From assembly GCF_900142725.1 (NCBI RefSeq), contig NZ_FRBW01000003.1, positions 1-64,000 on the forward strand: 64,000 nucleotides of DNA, given 5' to 3'. The translations under genes and the position numbers were made by a program. Positions within the stretch are counted from its first letter, which is position 1. Every line of letters begins with the position of its first letter. Under the pieces are notes generated by a model, which was not told the DNA's origin, did no database searches, and saw nothing but the letters and a program-made list of their open reading frames with translations. This document shows positions 9,758 to 19,255 of this stretch, one piece after another. This stretch comes from Roseibium suaedae. GTDB taxonomy: Bacteria > Pseudomonadota > Alphaproteobacteria > Rhizobiales > Stappiaceae.

Positions 9758-10491
9758 GTTGCCTTCCGTTTCATATCTTGTGAGCGGCTTGTCAAGCACT
9801 TGCGGGCAAAGAGCTGCAATTCCTGACAGAAATCCCCGGAAGGGCTGCCCAAAAGAAAACAGCTCCCGGGATCCTGGGCTGTGGATCCGGGGAGCTGAGC
9901 GAAGGCTGCTGGTTCCCATTCATGGTGGGCAGGGTTGAGAACCAGCAGCTCTAGCCGGTGTGGCCGGCGGTCTTCGGGAGTGGGCTGCCCCGTCGACAGA
10001 AACAACTCTAGGAGGCGGAGAGATTCTCGACTGTGACCTGCGTCACACCTTTGCGCCTTGTCAGTTTTGCCATGGCGTTTCCCGCTGCGGCGATCTGTCC
10101 CTGCCAGTGAAACGGGCGCCAAGGCACTTTCAGGTGAGGCTTGAAAGACCCGGAAAATGCGGAAATTCGTGCGGTTTTTCAGGTGGCTTGAGGGGAGGCG
10201 GGGGCAAAATCCTGCCGGGCGGTCAAAGGCCTCTCGACGGGATGTTCATGATGGGTTAATGAGTTTGATATCTACATGATTGCTGTGCGCTCTAGCGGGG
10301 GCTGGGTGCATTGCCAGTGTGGGATGTCCAAAGACATTTTCCGGAGCTTCCGGAGGTCAGATTCAGCAGTCGAGGCGCGTCACGGACGCGCGGCCTGACT
10401 GGGCAGGGATGTTCTGGTGTCTGGCAGCAGGAAGCATGTGTTTGAATGCGTGTGCATGGGGCCGCCAGCGCGTACGAGGTAGGACGGCAGA
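9758..10491. other. Long intergenic region upstream of rlpA
   Basis: About 730 bases lie between the tRNA and rlpA. Several short frames are open but lack recognisable domains and convincing RBSs. The tRNA-Ser promoter and the rlpA promoter must both lie here; I could not identify either with confidence. Confidence 0.5.
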
Positions 10492-11748
10492 ATGCAGGAT
10501 AGGAACGACCCGTTTGAGCTTCAGGCGAAGGCGCCTGAGATGCAGCAGGCAGGCAACGTTGTGTCCTCTTCTCCGTCACAGATAAAAACTGCGGGACCAG
10601 TGGCAGAAAAAACCAGATCCTCAGCAAATTCCAGTGTGTGGTCGATGCTCCGCACCGTGTCTTGCGTCATTGTCGCTGGCGGGATCGTCGCGGCTTGCGG
10701 CACCACCGAGCAGACCACTTCCAAGTTCAGCCCGAAGAAATACGGTGTGAAGGGCAGCCCGCGCGTCGTGGCTGATGGACAGCCCGTTCCCAAGGGCGGC
10801 GGACGCTCCATCGTCGGCAAGAAGTACAAGGTTGCGGGCAAGTGGTATTATCCGACCGAAGATCCGGACTATAAGGCAGTCGGCCTTGCTTCCTGGTATG
10901 GTCCGACGTTCCATGGCCGCCAGACCGCAAATGGTGAAGTCTTCGACAAGCGCGCGATCACCGCTGCGCACACCACCATGCCGCTGCCGTCCTATGCCCG
11001 CGTGACCAACATGAGCAATGGCCGCTCGATGATCGTGCGCGTCAATGATCGCGGCCCGTTCCATGGCAACCGCGTGATCGACCTGTCCGAGCGGGCAGCC
11101 AATCTTCTGGGCACCAAGGCAGCCGGTGTTGCCAAGGTGAAGGTCGAGTATGTCGGCCCGGCCCGCATGGATGGCCGCGACGAGCAGTATCTGCTGGCCT
11201 CCCTGTCCGGACCTGGTTCCGTGGCTCCGGGTGCGACCATGCCGGGAACCATGCTGGCACAGGCAACGCCGCCGGCTCCGGTGGCTCCAGAAGTGCCTGT
11301 TCTCAGCTATGGTTCGACGGCACCGGCTCCGGCACCGCGTCCTTACTTTGATGCGCTTGTGCAGGTGGCCTCCGCGACCCCGGCTCCCGCCTATTCTGCT
11401 GGCGCGTCCTATGACGTTGCCTATGATCCGGCGATTGCGTTTGAGGCAACGGCGACCAACGTTCAGGTTGCTTCCGCCAACACCTTCTCCGCGCCTGTCA
11501 TTTCCACCGGTTCGCCGGTCGTCGAAACGACTCCGGCCGCTTATGTCGAACCGACGGCTCCGGCCTCCGGCTCTCTCGGCGTGCTGCGGATGCCGGCAAA
11601 CGGCCAGATGTCGTCACTCATGACTGGCAGTGCCGTGTCTTCCTATCGGGCGGACAGCCGGATCAGTGCAGCCCATGAGGCGGCCGCGACCTTCAGTTCC
11701 GGTTCCATTCCGCTGGCACAGCTCGTGAAGCTGCAGCAGGGAAGCTGA
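10492..11748 (+). CDS. rlpA: RlpA-like septal lytic transglycosylase lipoprotein
   Basis: The 418-residue protein carries a double-psi beta-barrel RlpA domain (about residues 120-225): GLASWYGPTFHGRQTANGE, RVTNMSNGRSMIVRVNDRGPF and RVIDLSERAA. These are the RlpA signatures; the family cleaves naked glycan strands at the septum. A lipobox (VAAC) puts the lipidated residue at Cys69, unusually far from the ATG at 10492. An in-frame ATG at 10645 would give a normal signal peptide but has a weaker RBS. The C-terminal 190 residues are Ala/Pro-rich low complexity, without a recognisable SPOR domain. A terminator follows. Confidence 0.88.
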   Translation: MQDRNDPFELQAKAPEMQQAGNVVSSSPSQIKTAGPVAEKTRSSANSSVWSMLRTVSCVIVAGGIVAACGTTEQTTSKFSPKKYGVKGSPRVVADGQPVPKGGGRSIVGKKYKVAGKWYYPTEDPDYKAVGLASWYGPTFHGRQTANGEVFDKRAITAAHTTMPLPSYARVTNMSNGRSMIVRVNDRGPFHGNRVIDLSERAANLLGTKAAGVAKVKVEYVGPARMDGRDEQYLLASLSGPGSVAPGATMPGTMLAQATPPAPVAPEVPVLSYGSTAPAPAPRPYFDALVQVASATPAPAYSAGASYDVAYDPAIAFEATATNVQVASANTFSAPVISTGSPVVETTPAAYVEPTAPASGSLGVLRMPANGQMSSLMTGSAVSSYRADSRISAAHEAAATFSSGSIPLAQLVKLQQGS

Positions 11749-11772
11749 GACGGGCTGAAAGGCTGAAATCAG

Positions 11773-11805
11773 AAAGGCGGTCTGGATCCCTCCGGCCGCC
11801 TTTTC
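11773..11805 (+). terminator. Rho-independent terminator after rlpA
   Basis: AAAGGCGG (11773-11780) pairs with CCGCCTTT downstream, and the stem is followed by a short T-rich run (TTTTCTTGTTT). It begins 24 bases after the rlpA stop. Confidence 0.75.
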
Positions 11806-11867
11806 TTGTTTCTGGCCGGCAATCAGGTCTATTGTGCCGGCATCTTGTGGCAAGGTGGAGGAAGTGC

Positions 11868-13094
11868 GTGGGGGCTCTTCGCAAAAACGACCGCGGGTTA
11901 TTCGCCCGGTGCCGTCAAAAGGCCGGGACGTTGTTCAAAGGGGTGGCGGCCATGGCCGTCTTTGCAAGCGGCAGTCTGTCCGTGCAGGCAGAAACCCTTG
12001 GCACCCGTGCGCCCATTGCCTTTCTCTATGCGCCGGCGACCGACACAAGCCTCTATCTGAAGGATGCGGATACCGGGTTCGAGCCGGGCTCTCTCGTCAA
12101 GGTCATGACGGCGGCTACCGTGTTCGAGGCCTTGTCTTCGGGTGAAGTGACGCCCGAGACCACTTGCAAGGTTAGCGAACACGCCTGGCGCACGGGCGGT
12201 GCGCCTTCCCGCCGGGCGACGATGTTTGCGGCGATCAAGTCCGAGATCCCGGTGATGGATCTCCTGCGCGGCCTCCTGATTCACAATGCCAATGATGCGG
12301 CCATCGTCTTGGCCGAGTGTCTGGATGGCAGCGAGGAGGCCTTTGCCGGGCGCATGAACACGCTGGCGGCCGCCCTTGGGATGAAGGGCAGTCATTTCGT
12401 CAATCCGACCGGCTATGGCGAATTGGAAAATCCGGATGGCAAGGCCGAGGCAAACAGGACGACGGCGCGGGACATGGCGATGCTGGCCAAAATGATCCTG
12501 GACCAGCACAAGTCCTACTATCCGCTGTTCTCCGAACTCGAGTTTACCTGGAACAACATCTTCCAGCGCAACAAGAACCCGCTTCTGGGCGAGATTCGCG
12601 AGCTGGATGGTCTGGGGGCAGGGCAGGCCGCCAGCGGCTTCTCCGGGCTCGCCTCCGTGGAGCGCAATGGGCGCCGAGTGATCGCGGTTGTGGCGGGCCT
12701 CGCCGATGAAAAAGCCAGACTTGCCGCCATGAAGGAAGTGGTCGAAGGCGCCTGGGACTATTTCGCGGTTCAGCGAATCTTTGCCAGGGGCGAGACGGTG
12801 ACCGATGCCAAGGTCTTCGGTGGCACGGCGTCCTCGGTTCCCTTGCGTGCTGTTTCCGACGTGGATGTGCTGCTGCCTCGCGGCGGCACGCTGGACTATC
12901 GCCTGAGGGTTGTCTATTCGGGTCCTTTGAAGGCTCCCGTCAGGATGGGCACTCCGTCCGGCGAGATTCAGGTGCTCGGAAATGACGGCATCGTCTACCG
13001 CGCTCCGCTTGAAACAGCGGGTGAGGTTGATGAAGGCAGTCTCGAAGAACGGGCGCTTGGGGCGGTCAGTTATTATCTGTTCGGCTGGTTCTGA
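11868..13094 (+). CDS. D-alanyl-D-alanine carboxypeptidase-like (PBP5/DacF) protein with altered motifs
   Basis: This 408-residue peptidase S11 homologue has an N-terminal signal peptide (VAAMAVFASGSLSVQA, cleavage likely after VQA) and motif 1 SLVK (Ser75-Lys78). Motif 2, normally SxN, reads NAN (140-142), a form I recall from rhizobial DacF relatives. Motif 3, normally KTG, reads GAG (250-252) in LDGLGAGQAASG. The C-terminal beta domain (PBP5_C) is present. The start is GTG 11868, preceded by GGAGG at good spacing; a TTG at 11832 and an ATG at 11952 are also in frame. It precedes tmk in what looks like the usual alphaproteobacterial rlpA-dac-tmk-holB order. Loss of KTG makes normal carboxypeptidase activity doubtful. 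Confidence 0.85.
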   Translation: MGALRKNDRGLFARCRQKAGTLFKGVAAMAVFASGSLSVQAETLGTRAPIAFLYAPATDTSLYLKDADTGFEPGSLVKVMTAATVFEALSSGEVTPETTCKVSEHAWRTGGAPSRRATMFAAIKSEIPVMDLLRGLLIHNANDAAIVLAECLDGSEEAFAGRMNTLAAALGMKGSHFVNPTGYGELENPDGKAEANRTTARDMAMLAKMILDQHKSYYPLFSELEFTWNNIFQRNKNPLLGEIRELDGLGAGQAASGFSGLASVERNGRRVIAVVAGLADEKARLAAMKEVVEGAWDYFAVQRIFARGETVTDAKVFGGTASSVPLRAVSDVDVLLPRGGTLDYRLRVVYSGPLKAPVRMGTPSGEIQVLGNDGIVYRAPLETAGEVDEGSLEERALGAVSYYLFGWF

Positions 13095-13128
13095 GGGCGG
13101 AAAAGATCCCGCCCGGATAGGAGCCTGC

Positions 13129-13827
13129 TTGGAGCAGCACAGGATTGGGCAAGACGTGCAGGGACGGTTCATAACCTTTGAAGGCGGCGAAGGGGCAGGC
13201 AAGACCACCCAGATCAAGCGCCTGAAAAGCTATCTGGAAGACCGCGGCCACAAGACCATTGTCACCCGGGAGCCGGGCGGCTCGCCGGGTGCCGAGAAGA
13301 TCCGCGAGATGCTGCTTTCCGGTGCGGCCCGGGATCTGGGGCCGCGCGGCGAAGCCATGCTGTTTGCTGCGGCCCGTGCCGATCACGTTGATCATACGAT
13401 CCTTCCCGCGCTGGAGCGCGGCGAATGGGTGTTGTGCGACCGGTTTGCAGATTCCACCCGCGTCTATCAGGGTGAAGCCGGTGTGGATCCGGCCTATCTC
13501 GACCTTCTGGAGACGGCTGCAGTTGCAGGTGTCCGGCCGGATCTGACCATCCTCATCGATGTACCGCCGGAGATCGGTCTTCAGCGGGTGAATTCCCGGG
13601 CCGCGGAAACGGCTTCCGGAGGTCCGGACCGTTTCGAGGCGGATGATCTCAAGGTTCATGAGCGCCGCAGGGTGCTGTTTCTCGAACTCGCCAGAAGCCA
13701 TCCCCAGCGCTTTGCCGTGATTGACGGGCGGCAGGATGCGGACAAGGTAACAGGGGATATCCGGAAGGCAGTCGAAGCTCATTTCGCGCTGGAAATCGGG
13801 GAGGGTGCCCATGGCCCGCGCGACTGA
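13129..13827 (+). CDS. tmk: Thymidylate kinase
   Basis: The 232-residue enzyme phosphorylates dTMP to dTDP. The P-loop GGEGAGKTT is at residues 19-27, followed by VTREPGGSPGAEKIR, the DR motif LCDRFADSTRVYQG and the lid region SRAAETASGGPDRFE. I chose TTG 13129 because AGGAG precedes it by five bases; GTG 13156 would start nine residues later and is the alternative. The 3' end overlaps holB by 17 bases. Confidence 0.93.
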   Translation: MEQHRIGQDVQGRFITFEGGEGAGKTTQIKRLKSYLEDRGHKTIVTREPGGSPGAEKIREMLLSGAARDLGPRGEAMLFAAARADHVDHTILPALERGEWVLCDRFADSTRVYQGEAGVDPAYLDLLETAAVAGVRPDLTILIDVPPEIGLQRVNSRAAETASGGPDRFEADDLKVHERRRVLFLELARSHPQRFAVIDGRQDADKVTGDIRKAVEAHFALEIGEGAHGPRD

Positions 13828-14923
13828 AGTGATTGAAGCGCCGGAAGTCGATTCACTGCCCGGCATCCCCTTGCCCCGTGAGCGGGCCGTGCTGGTCGGC
13901 CACAGGGATACGGAGCAGGAGCTTCTGGACGCCTATCGATCGGAGCGCCTGCATCACGCCTGGATCCTGGGTGGCCCGAAAGGCATTGGCAAGGCGACGC
14001 TGGCCTATCGTTTTGCCCGGTTTGCCATCGCCAATCCGGACAGGTTTGGAGCGGCAGTGGCTGCGGCCCGTGATCTCAGCGTGCCGGAAAATCATCCGGT
14101 CTTCCGCCAGATTGCTCAGGGCGCCAATCCGAATCTTCTCCATCTGCGCCGCCCCTGGGACGAAAAGGGCAAACGGTTCAAGACGGAACTGCCGGTCGAC
14201 GAGATTCGCAAGACCGTTTCTTTCTTCGGCACGACCGCGTCTGCCTCCGCCTGGCGGATCTGCATCGTGGATGCGGCGGATGACATGAACATCAGCTCGG
14301 CCAATGCCTTGCTGAAGATTCTGGAAGAGCCGCCTGCACGCTGCCTGTTCCTCGTTCTCTCCCATGCGCCGGGGCGCCTTCTGCCAACGATCCGCTCCAG
14401 ATGCCGCCGGCTCGACATGTCGCCCTTGAGCGGCGATGAAATCGCTGAAGGTCTTAAAGGCCTGTGCCCGGAGGATTTGCCGGGTTCTGCGGAAATGGCC
14501 GACCTGATCCGGTTTGCCGATGGCAGCCTTCGGTCCGCGCTGACGCTTCTGTCCGGCGATGGTCTGGCGATCAACCGCGGGTTTGTTCAGCTTGCCGAAC
14601 AGGCGCCCAATGTGGACCAGGCCGCTCTTCACGGGTTGGCTGATCTGGTCAGTGCCCGAGGTCAGACAGACAACTGGGAAAGCTTCCTGCATATTGCCCG
14701 CCAGTGGCTGCACCAGCGCATGCGGGCTGGCGCTCAGACGGGGACGCCGCAAGGTGCTGGTGAGGGTAACCGGCAAGGCCTCGGGCGTCTTGTCAGCTGG
14801 GCCGACATGTGGGAAAAGATGAACCGCGCGGCGGCGGATGCCGACGCACTCAATCTCGACAGGAAACAGGTAGTTCTCGACGTGTTCCGGACCCTTTCCC
14901 AGGTCATGCGAATGCCCCGGTAA
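13811..14923 (+). CDS. holB: DNA polymerase III subunit delta'
   Basis: The 370-residue clamp-loader subunit shows LHHAWILGGPKGIGKATLAYRFARF (Walker-A-like, AAA+ fold), ENHPVFRQIAQGANPNLLHLRR, the sensor region and ANALLKILEEPPARCLFLVLSHAPGRLLPTIRSRCRRL in pieces typical of delta prime. The zinc-binding cysteines of the gamma/tau paralogue are absent. It directly follows tmk, a common pairing in alphaproteobacteria. The start is ATG 13811; an in-frame GTG lies six bases upstream. Confidence 0.92.
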   Translation: MARATEVIEAPEVDSLPGIPLPRERAVLVGHRDTEQELLDAYRSERLHHAWILGGPKGIGKATLAYRFARFAIANPDRFGAAVAAARDLSVPENHPVFRQIAQGANPNLLHLRRPWDEKGKRFKTELPVDEIRKTVSFFGTTASASAWRICIVDAADDMNISSANALLKILEEPPARCLFLVLSHAPGRLLPTIRSRCRRLDMSPLSGDEIAEGLKGLCPEDLPGSAEMADLIRFADGSLRSALTLLSGDGLAINRGFVQLAEQAPNVDQAALHGLADLVSARGQTDNWESFLHIARQWLHQRMRAGAQTGTPQGAGEGNRQGLGRLVSWADMWEKMNRAAADADALNLDRKQVVLDVFRTLSQVMRMPR

Positions 14924-15022
14924 GGGCACGAAGCGGAGCTGCCCCAAGAGCTCCCGAACCCTGTTTCCCGGACCTATCCGTCTTTCTTTTCAGGCGCCTG
15001 CGCCAGAACATTCAAGAGCGTC

Positions 15023-16582
15023 ATGACCGACCGACAGAGCTATTACATCACGACCGCCATTTCCTATCCGAACGGCGCCCCCCACATCGGCCATGCCTAT
15101 GAGGCGATTGCGACCGATGCCATGGCCCGTTTCCAGCGGCTCGACGGGAAGGACGTCTACTTCCTGACCGGCACGGATGTTCACGGCCAGAAGATGCTGC
15201 AGACCGCCCAGAAGGAAGGCATCACCGCCGCTGAACTGGCGAACCGCAATTCTGACCGGTTCCAGGCGATGGTCGAGGCGCTCGGCTGCACCAACAACGA
15301 CTTCATCCGCACCAGCCAGGAGCGGCATTACAAGTCGTGCCAGGAAATCTGGCGCCGCATGGCGGCCAATGGCGACATCTACAAGGACAGCTATTCCGGC
15401 TGGTACTCCGTCCGCGACGAGGCCTATTACCAGGAAGCGGAAACGGAAGTGCGCGAGGATGGCGTGCGCTACGGTCCGCAGGGCACTCCCGTCGAGTGGG
15501 TGGAGGAGGAAAGCTACTTCTTCAAGCTCTCTGAATATCAGGACCGTCTGCTTGCCCATTACGAGGCGCATCCGGACTTCATCGGTCCGTCCGAGCGCCG
15601 CAATGAAGTCATGAGCTTCGTCAAGGGCGGCCTCAAGGACCTGTCCGTATCGCGCACCACCTTTGACTGGGGCGTGCCGGTGCCGGGCGACGAAAAGCAC
15701 GTGATGTATGTCTGGGTGGATGCCCTGACCAATTACATCACCGGTGTTGGTTTCCCGGATGAGGAAACCCCGCTGTGGAAGCATTGGCCGGCTGATGCGC
15801 ATATTATCGGCAAGGACATTATCCGCTTCCATGCGGTCTACTGGCCTGCCTTCCTGATGTCCGCTGGTCTGCCGCTGCCCAAGCGCGTCTACGCCCATGG
15901 CTTCCTGTTCAACAAGGGCGAGAAGATGTCGAAGTCGGTCGGCAACGTGATCGACCCGTTCAATCTGATCGAAGCCTACGGACTGGACCAGACCCGGTAT
16001 TTCTTCCTGCGTGAAGTGCCCTTCGGCAAGGACGGCAACTATAGTCATGAAGCCATCGTCAACCGTATCAACGCGGATCTGGCCAATGACCTTGGCAACC
16101 TGGCGCAGCGCTCCCTGTCGATGATCTTCAAGAACTGTGACGGCAAGCTGCCGGCACCCGGAGCCTACAGTGCAGAAGACAAGGCGATCCTCGATCAGGC
16201 CGACGCCATGATCGCGACCTGCCGCGCGGCCTTCAACCGCCAGGAACTGCATCTGGGCCTTGCCTGCGTGTGGGACTGCGTTGCCGAAGCCAACCGCTAT
16301 TTCGCAGCACAGGAACCCTGGGCGCTGAAGAAGACCGATCCGGAACGCATGGGCACGGTGCTCTACACCACAGCCGAAGTGATCCGCCAGATCGGGATCC
16401 TGGCGCAACCGGTGACGCCGACAGCGGCAGGCAAGTTGCTGGACAACCTGTCTCTGGCTGAAGAAGACCGGGTCTTTGCCAAGCTTGGACCGGACAACCG
16501 GTTGACGCCAGGCGCAAGCATTCCCAAGCCAGAAGGCGCTTTCCCGCGCTATGTGGAGCCGGAAGCCGAAGCTGGCGCCTGA
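15023..16582 (+). CDS. metG: Methionyl-tRNA synthetase
   Basis: The 519-residue class I aminoacyl-tRNA synthetase has the HIGH-type motif ([11 protein letters not shown], around residues 15-22) and the KMSKS loop ([11 protein letters not shown], near residue 297). The anticodon-binding helical domain follows. The C-terminal tRNA-binding dimerisation domain is absent, which is normal for the shorter MetG form. It lies about 100 bases after holB and upstream of tatD. A short hairpin follows the stop codon but lacks a clear T-run. Confidence 0.96.
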   Translation: MTDRQSYYITTAISYPNGAPHIGHAYEAIATDAMARFQRLDGKDVYFLTGTDVHGQKMLQTAQKEGITAAELANRNSDRFQAMVEALGCTNNDFIRTSQERHYKSCQEIWRRMAANGDIYKDSYSGWYSVRDEAYYQEAETEVREDGVRYGPQGTPVEWVEEESYFFKLSEYQDRLLAHYEAHPDFIGPSERRNEVMSFVKGGLKDLSVSRTTFDWGVPVPGDEKHVMYVWVDALTNYITGVGFPDEETPLWKHWPADAHIIGKDIIRFHAVYWPAFLMSAGLPLPKRVYAHGFLFNKGEKMSKSVGNVIDPFNLIEAYGLDQTRYFFLREVPFGKDGNYSHEAIVNRINADLANDLGNLAQRSLSMIFKNCDGKLPAPGAYSAEDKAILDQADAMIATCRAAFNRQELHLGLACVWDCVAEANRYFAAQEPWALKKTDPERMGTVLYTTAEVIRQIGILAQPVTPTAAGKLLDNLSLAEEDRVFAKLGPDNRLTPGASIPKPEGAFPRYVEPEAEAGA

Positions 16583-16713
16583 TCGCCCTGGTCCTTTCGA
16601 ACAGGGACCAACTTGAGAAGACATTCCGGCCAAGCCCAGGCGGGCCGGGATGATCAACCGGACATCGCCATCCTCCCGGTGGCCCGCTTATCTGAACAAC
16701 GGCAAAGCCTCTC

Positions 16714-17514
16714 ATGATCGTAGACAGTCACTGCCACCTGGACTTCCCGGATTTTGATGGAGAGCGGGACGAGATCATCGCCCGCGCCCGGGAAGCCGGG
16801 GTCGAATTGATGGTGACCATCTGCACGCGGGTGCGGAAGTTCGATCAAATCCGGGCCATCGCCGAACAATATGACAAAGTCTATTGCTCCGTCGGCACCC
16901 ATCCGAACAATGCGACGGAAGAAAAGGGCATTCCGGCTTCGGAAATCCTGGAGCTGACGAAGCATCCCAAGGTGGTCGCCATCGGCGAGGCGGGGCTCGA
17001 TTATTTCTACGACTATGCCAAGCCTGAAGACCAGCAGGAAGGCCTTCGCACCCATATCGCTGTGGCGCGGGAGACCGGCCTGCCGCTGGTGATCCACTCC
17101 CGTGACGCGGATGCCGACATGGCCGCCATCCTGGAAGAGGAAATGGGGAATGGGGCCTTTCCGGCCATCCTGCACTGCTTCTCTTCCGGTCTGGATCTAG
17201 CTCTGAAGGGCGTCGAACTTGGCCTCTACGTGTCCTTCTCGGGTATCCTGACCTTCAAGCGGTCAGAGGAAATCCGCGACATTGCCCGCCAGTTGCCGCT
17301 CGACCGGCTGCTGGTGGAGACAGACGCTCCCTATCTTGCGCCCCAGCCCCGGCGCGGCAAGCGCAACGAGCCTGCCTATACCGCGATGACGGCTGCCGTC
17401 CTTGCAGAGACTTGCGGCCTCTCCTATGAGGCAATGGCACGCCAGACGAGCGAGAACTTCTTCCGGCTGTTCAAGAAAGTGCCGCGTCCTGCCGAATTTG
17501 CCGGGGTTATCTGA
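16714..17514 (+). CDS. tatD: TatD-family metal-dependent deoxyribonuclease
   Basis: The 266-residue TIM-barrel hydrolase has the metal-binding set VDSHCHLDFPDF at the N-terminus, GEAGLDYFYDYA, IHSRDADAD, ILHCFSSG and LLVETDAPYLAP. TatD/YcfH enzymes are 3'-5' exonucleases or D-aminoacyl-tRNA deacylase-like relatives. It is followed without a gap by the MBL-fold gene (stop TGA and start ATG share a base), so the two are probably co-translated. Confidence 0.92.
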   Translation: MIVDSHCHLDFPDFDGERDEIIARAREAGVELMVTICTRVRKFDQIRAIAEQYDKVYCSVGTHPNNATEEKGIPASEILELTKHPKVVAIGEAGLDYFYDYAKPEDQQEGLRTHIAVARETGLPLVIHSRDADADMAAILEEEMGNGAFPAILHCFSSGLDLALKGVELGLYVSFSGILTFKRSEEIRDIARQLPLDRLLVETDAPYLAPQPRRGKRNEPAYTAMTAAVLAETCGLSYEAMARQTSENFFRLFKKVPRPAEFAGVI

Positions 17515-18314
17515 TGCGTGATGGACTGACGATCACCATTCTCGGCTGCGGCTCCTCCGGCGGCGTGCCCCGGATCGGCAATGACTGGGGAGCCTGTGAT
17601 CCGAACAATCCCAAGAACCGGCGCCGCCGTTGTTCGATCCTGGTCGAGCGCCAGTCGGCCACCGGCAAGACCACGGTCCTGATCGATACCGGCCCGGATC
17701 TGCGCGAACAGATGCTGAGCGCCGATGTTCAGGCTCTGGATGCGGTGATTTATACCCATGCCCATGCGGATCATCTGCATGGCATTGACGACCTGCGCAT
17801 GTTTGCCATCCGAACCCACAAGCGGGTTCAGGCCTATATGGACGAGGCGACGCTGGCCCGGATCCACGAGGCCTTCGGCTATTGCTTCAGAACGCCCTAC
17901 GGGTCGTCCTATCCGCCGATCATGGAAGCCAATCTCATCGAGGCCAGAAAGACCGTGCGGATTGAAGGCGAGGGTGGTCCGATCGACTTCCTGCCCATCG
18001 AGGTGGTCCACGGCGATATCAATGCGCTCGGCTTCCGCATCAACGACCTCGCCTATCTACCGGATGTGTCGGATATTCCGGCAAGTTCCGCGCCCCATTT
18101 CAAGGGCCTGAAGATCTGGGTCCTGGATTGCCTGCGTCATGCGCCGCATCCGAGCCATTTCAATCTGGATGATGCCCTGCGCTGGATTGCGGACATGGCG
18201 CCCGAACAGGCGGTACTGACCAATCTGCACAATGACCTGGATTATCTGGCGCTCGCCAGCCAGCTGCCGGACAACATCACCCCGGCCTTTGACGGCATGG
18301 TGATCCAGGCCTGA
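17514..18314 (+). CDS. MBL-fold metallohydrolase (PhnP-like)
   Basis: The 266-residue metallo-beta-lactamase-fold protein has the metal motif THAHADHLHGIDD (HxHxDH), GCGSSGGVPRIGNDWGACD at the N-terminus (PhnP/RNase Z-type) and EVVHGDINALGFRI later. The conserved GSSGGVPRIG and the Cys in GACDP match the PhnP-like cyclic phosphodiesterase branch. The gene regularly follows tatD in alphaproteobacteria. The substrate is not established by the sequence. Confidence 0.87.
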   Translation: MRDGLTITILGCGSSGGVPRIGNDWGACDPNNPKNRRRRCSILVERQSATGKTTVLIDTGPDLREQMLSADVQALDAVIYTHAHADHLHGIDDLRMFAIRTHKRVQAYMDEATLARIHEAFGYCFRTPYGSSYPPIMEANLIEARKTVRIEGEGGPIDFLPIEVVHGDINALGFRINDLAYLPDVSDIPASSAPHFKGLKIWVLDCLRHAPHPSHFNLDDALRWIADMAPEQAVLTNLHNDLDYLALASQLPDNITPAFDGMVIQA

Positions 18315-18365
18315 TCAATCAGGCCTTCAACTGGGGTTCCGGAGCCCGGGTTTGCGAGTTGAGAC

Positions 18366-19007
18366 TCAGGCTTCCCGGTTGGTGCCATAGGCTGCCAGAA
18401 ACACGTCCACGGCCGAAGAGACGTGTCTTTCCATCTCTTCCCGTGCAGGTGCGCGCTCCACATTCAGGAGAATGCGGCGCAGGATCTGAGAGACGCAGAG
18501 GCTGAAAAACTGGCCAGCGGCCAATTCCAGATCGCATTCCTTGAGTTCGCCTTGCTCGATCCGGGACGTCAGGAAGGCGCACATCTTGGCTGTTCCCCGC
18601 TTGGGGCCAGCCTCATAAAGCATGGCTCCGAACTCGGGAAACTGATCGGCAGAGCCGACAACCATCCGGAAGGTGGAAACCCGCTCGGGCTTGACCATCT
18701 TGGTCACGTAGCCAAGGCCGATGGTCTGGAGAGCCTCACGGATCGGGCCGAGGTCCCGGCCAAGGTTCAGGCCGCTTTCGGCCTGATCGCTGCTTTCACA
18801 AAGGATCAGCGCCTTGAACAGTTCTTCCTTGTTCGGGAAATAGACATAGAGCGTGCCCTTGGAAACGCCGGCCTCCTTGGCGATCATTTCCATGCTGGCG
18901 CCTTCATAGCCGCGCGCGCGGAAAACCACCCTGGCTCCGTCGAGAATCTGCAGGCGTTTGGCCGGCTCAGGGGGGGAGGCTGGCTGTACGGCTTGCTCTT
19001 CACTCAT
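18366..19007 (-). CDS. TetR-family repressor of the adjacent efflux genes
   Basis: The 213-residue protein has an N-terminal helix-turn-helix (ILDGARVVFRARGYEGASMEMIAKEAGVSKGTLYVYFPNKEELF), the TetR consensus. The C-terminal half resembles the AefR-like ligand-binding domain. It is divergent from emrA and emrB, with a 21-base near-palindrome between them, so autoregulation and control of the efflux pump are likely. The start is ATG 19007; an in-frame GTG at 19028 is the alternative. Confidence 0.9.
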   Translation of the reverse strand: MSEEQAVQPASPPEPAKRLQILDGARVVFRARGYEGASMEMIAKEAGVSKGTLYVYFPNKEELFKALILCESSDQAESGLNLGRDLGPIREALQTIGLGYVTKMVKPERVSTFRMVVGSADQFPEFGAMLYEAGPKRGTAKMCAFLTSRIEQGELKECDLELAAGQFFSLCVSQILRRILLNVERAPAREEMERHVSSAVDVFLAAYGTNREA

Positions 19008-19157
19008 AGGCTCTTTTCGTCCCTTCACTTCGGGCTTTCATGCCGGGACATGTGTCCTGGCGCCGATGACTTTCCAATACCATCAAGGCGTATGGCAGCC
19101 ATGCATTTTTTGACTGCAAGTCAACTTGCACTGCCGAGTGTACATTGCTATATACGA

Positions 19158-19178
19158 TTGACCGAACCGTTCAGTCAA
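19158..19178. promoter_or_regulatory. Near-perfect palindrome, candidate TetR operator
   Basis: The left arm TTGACCGAAC and right arm GTTCAGTCAA flank one central base. The arms are reverse complements except for one pair. It lies in the divergent region between the TetR gene and emrA, about 80 bases upstream of the emrA start, where a repressor of both genes would bind. Confidence 0.6.
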
Positions 19179-19255
19179 TATTTTCTCATGACCGTCTCCC
19201 TCCCAAGCAGGCGGTGAGACAAACGGTTGAACGGCAGAATTATTGGGGCATTTCC

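Noticed and set aside
14990-16657. Long minus-strand open frame of 555 codons opposite metG
   Set aside because: It is the antisense shadow of a clear metG; low stop density comes from the GC-rich codons. No domain is visible in it.
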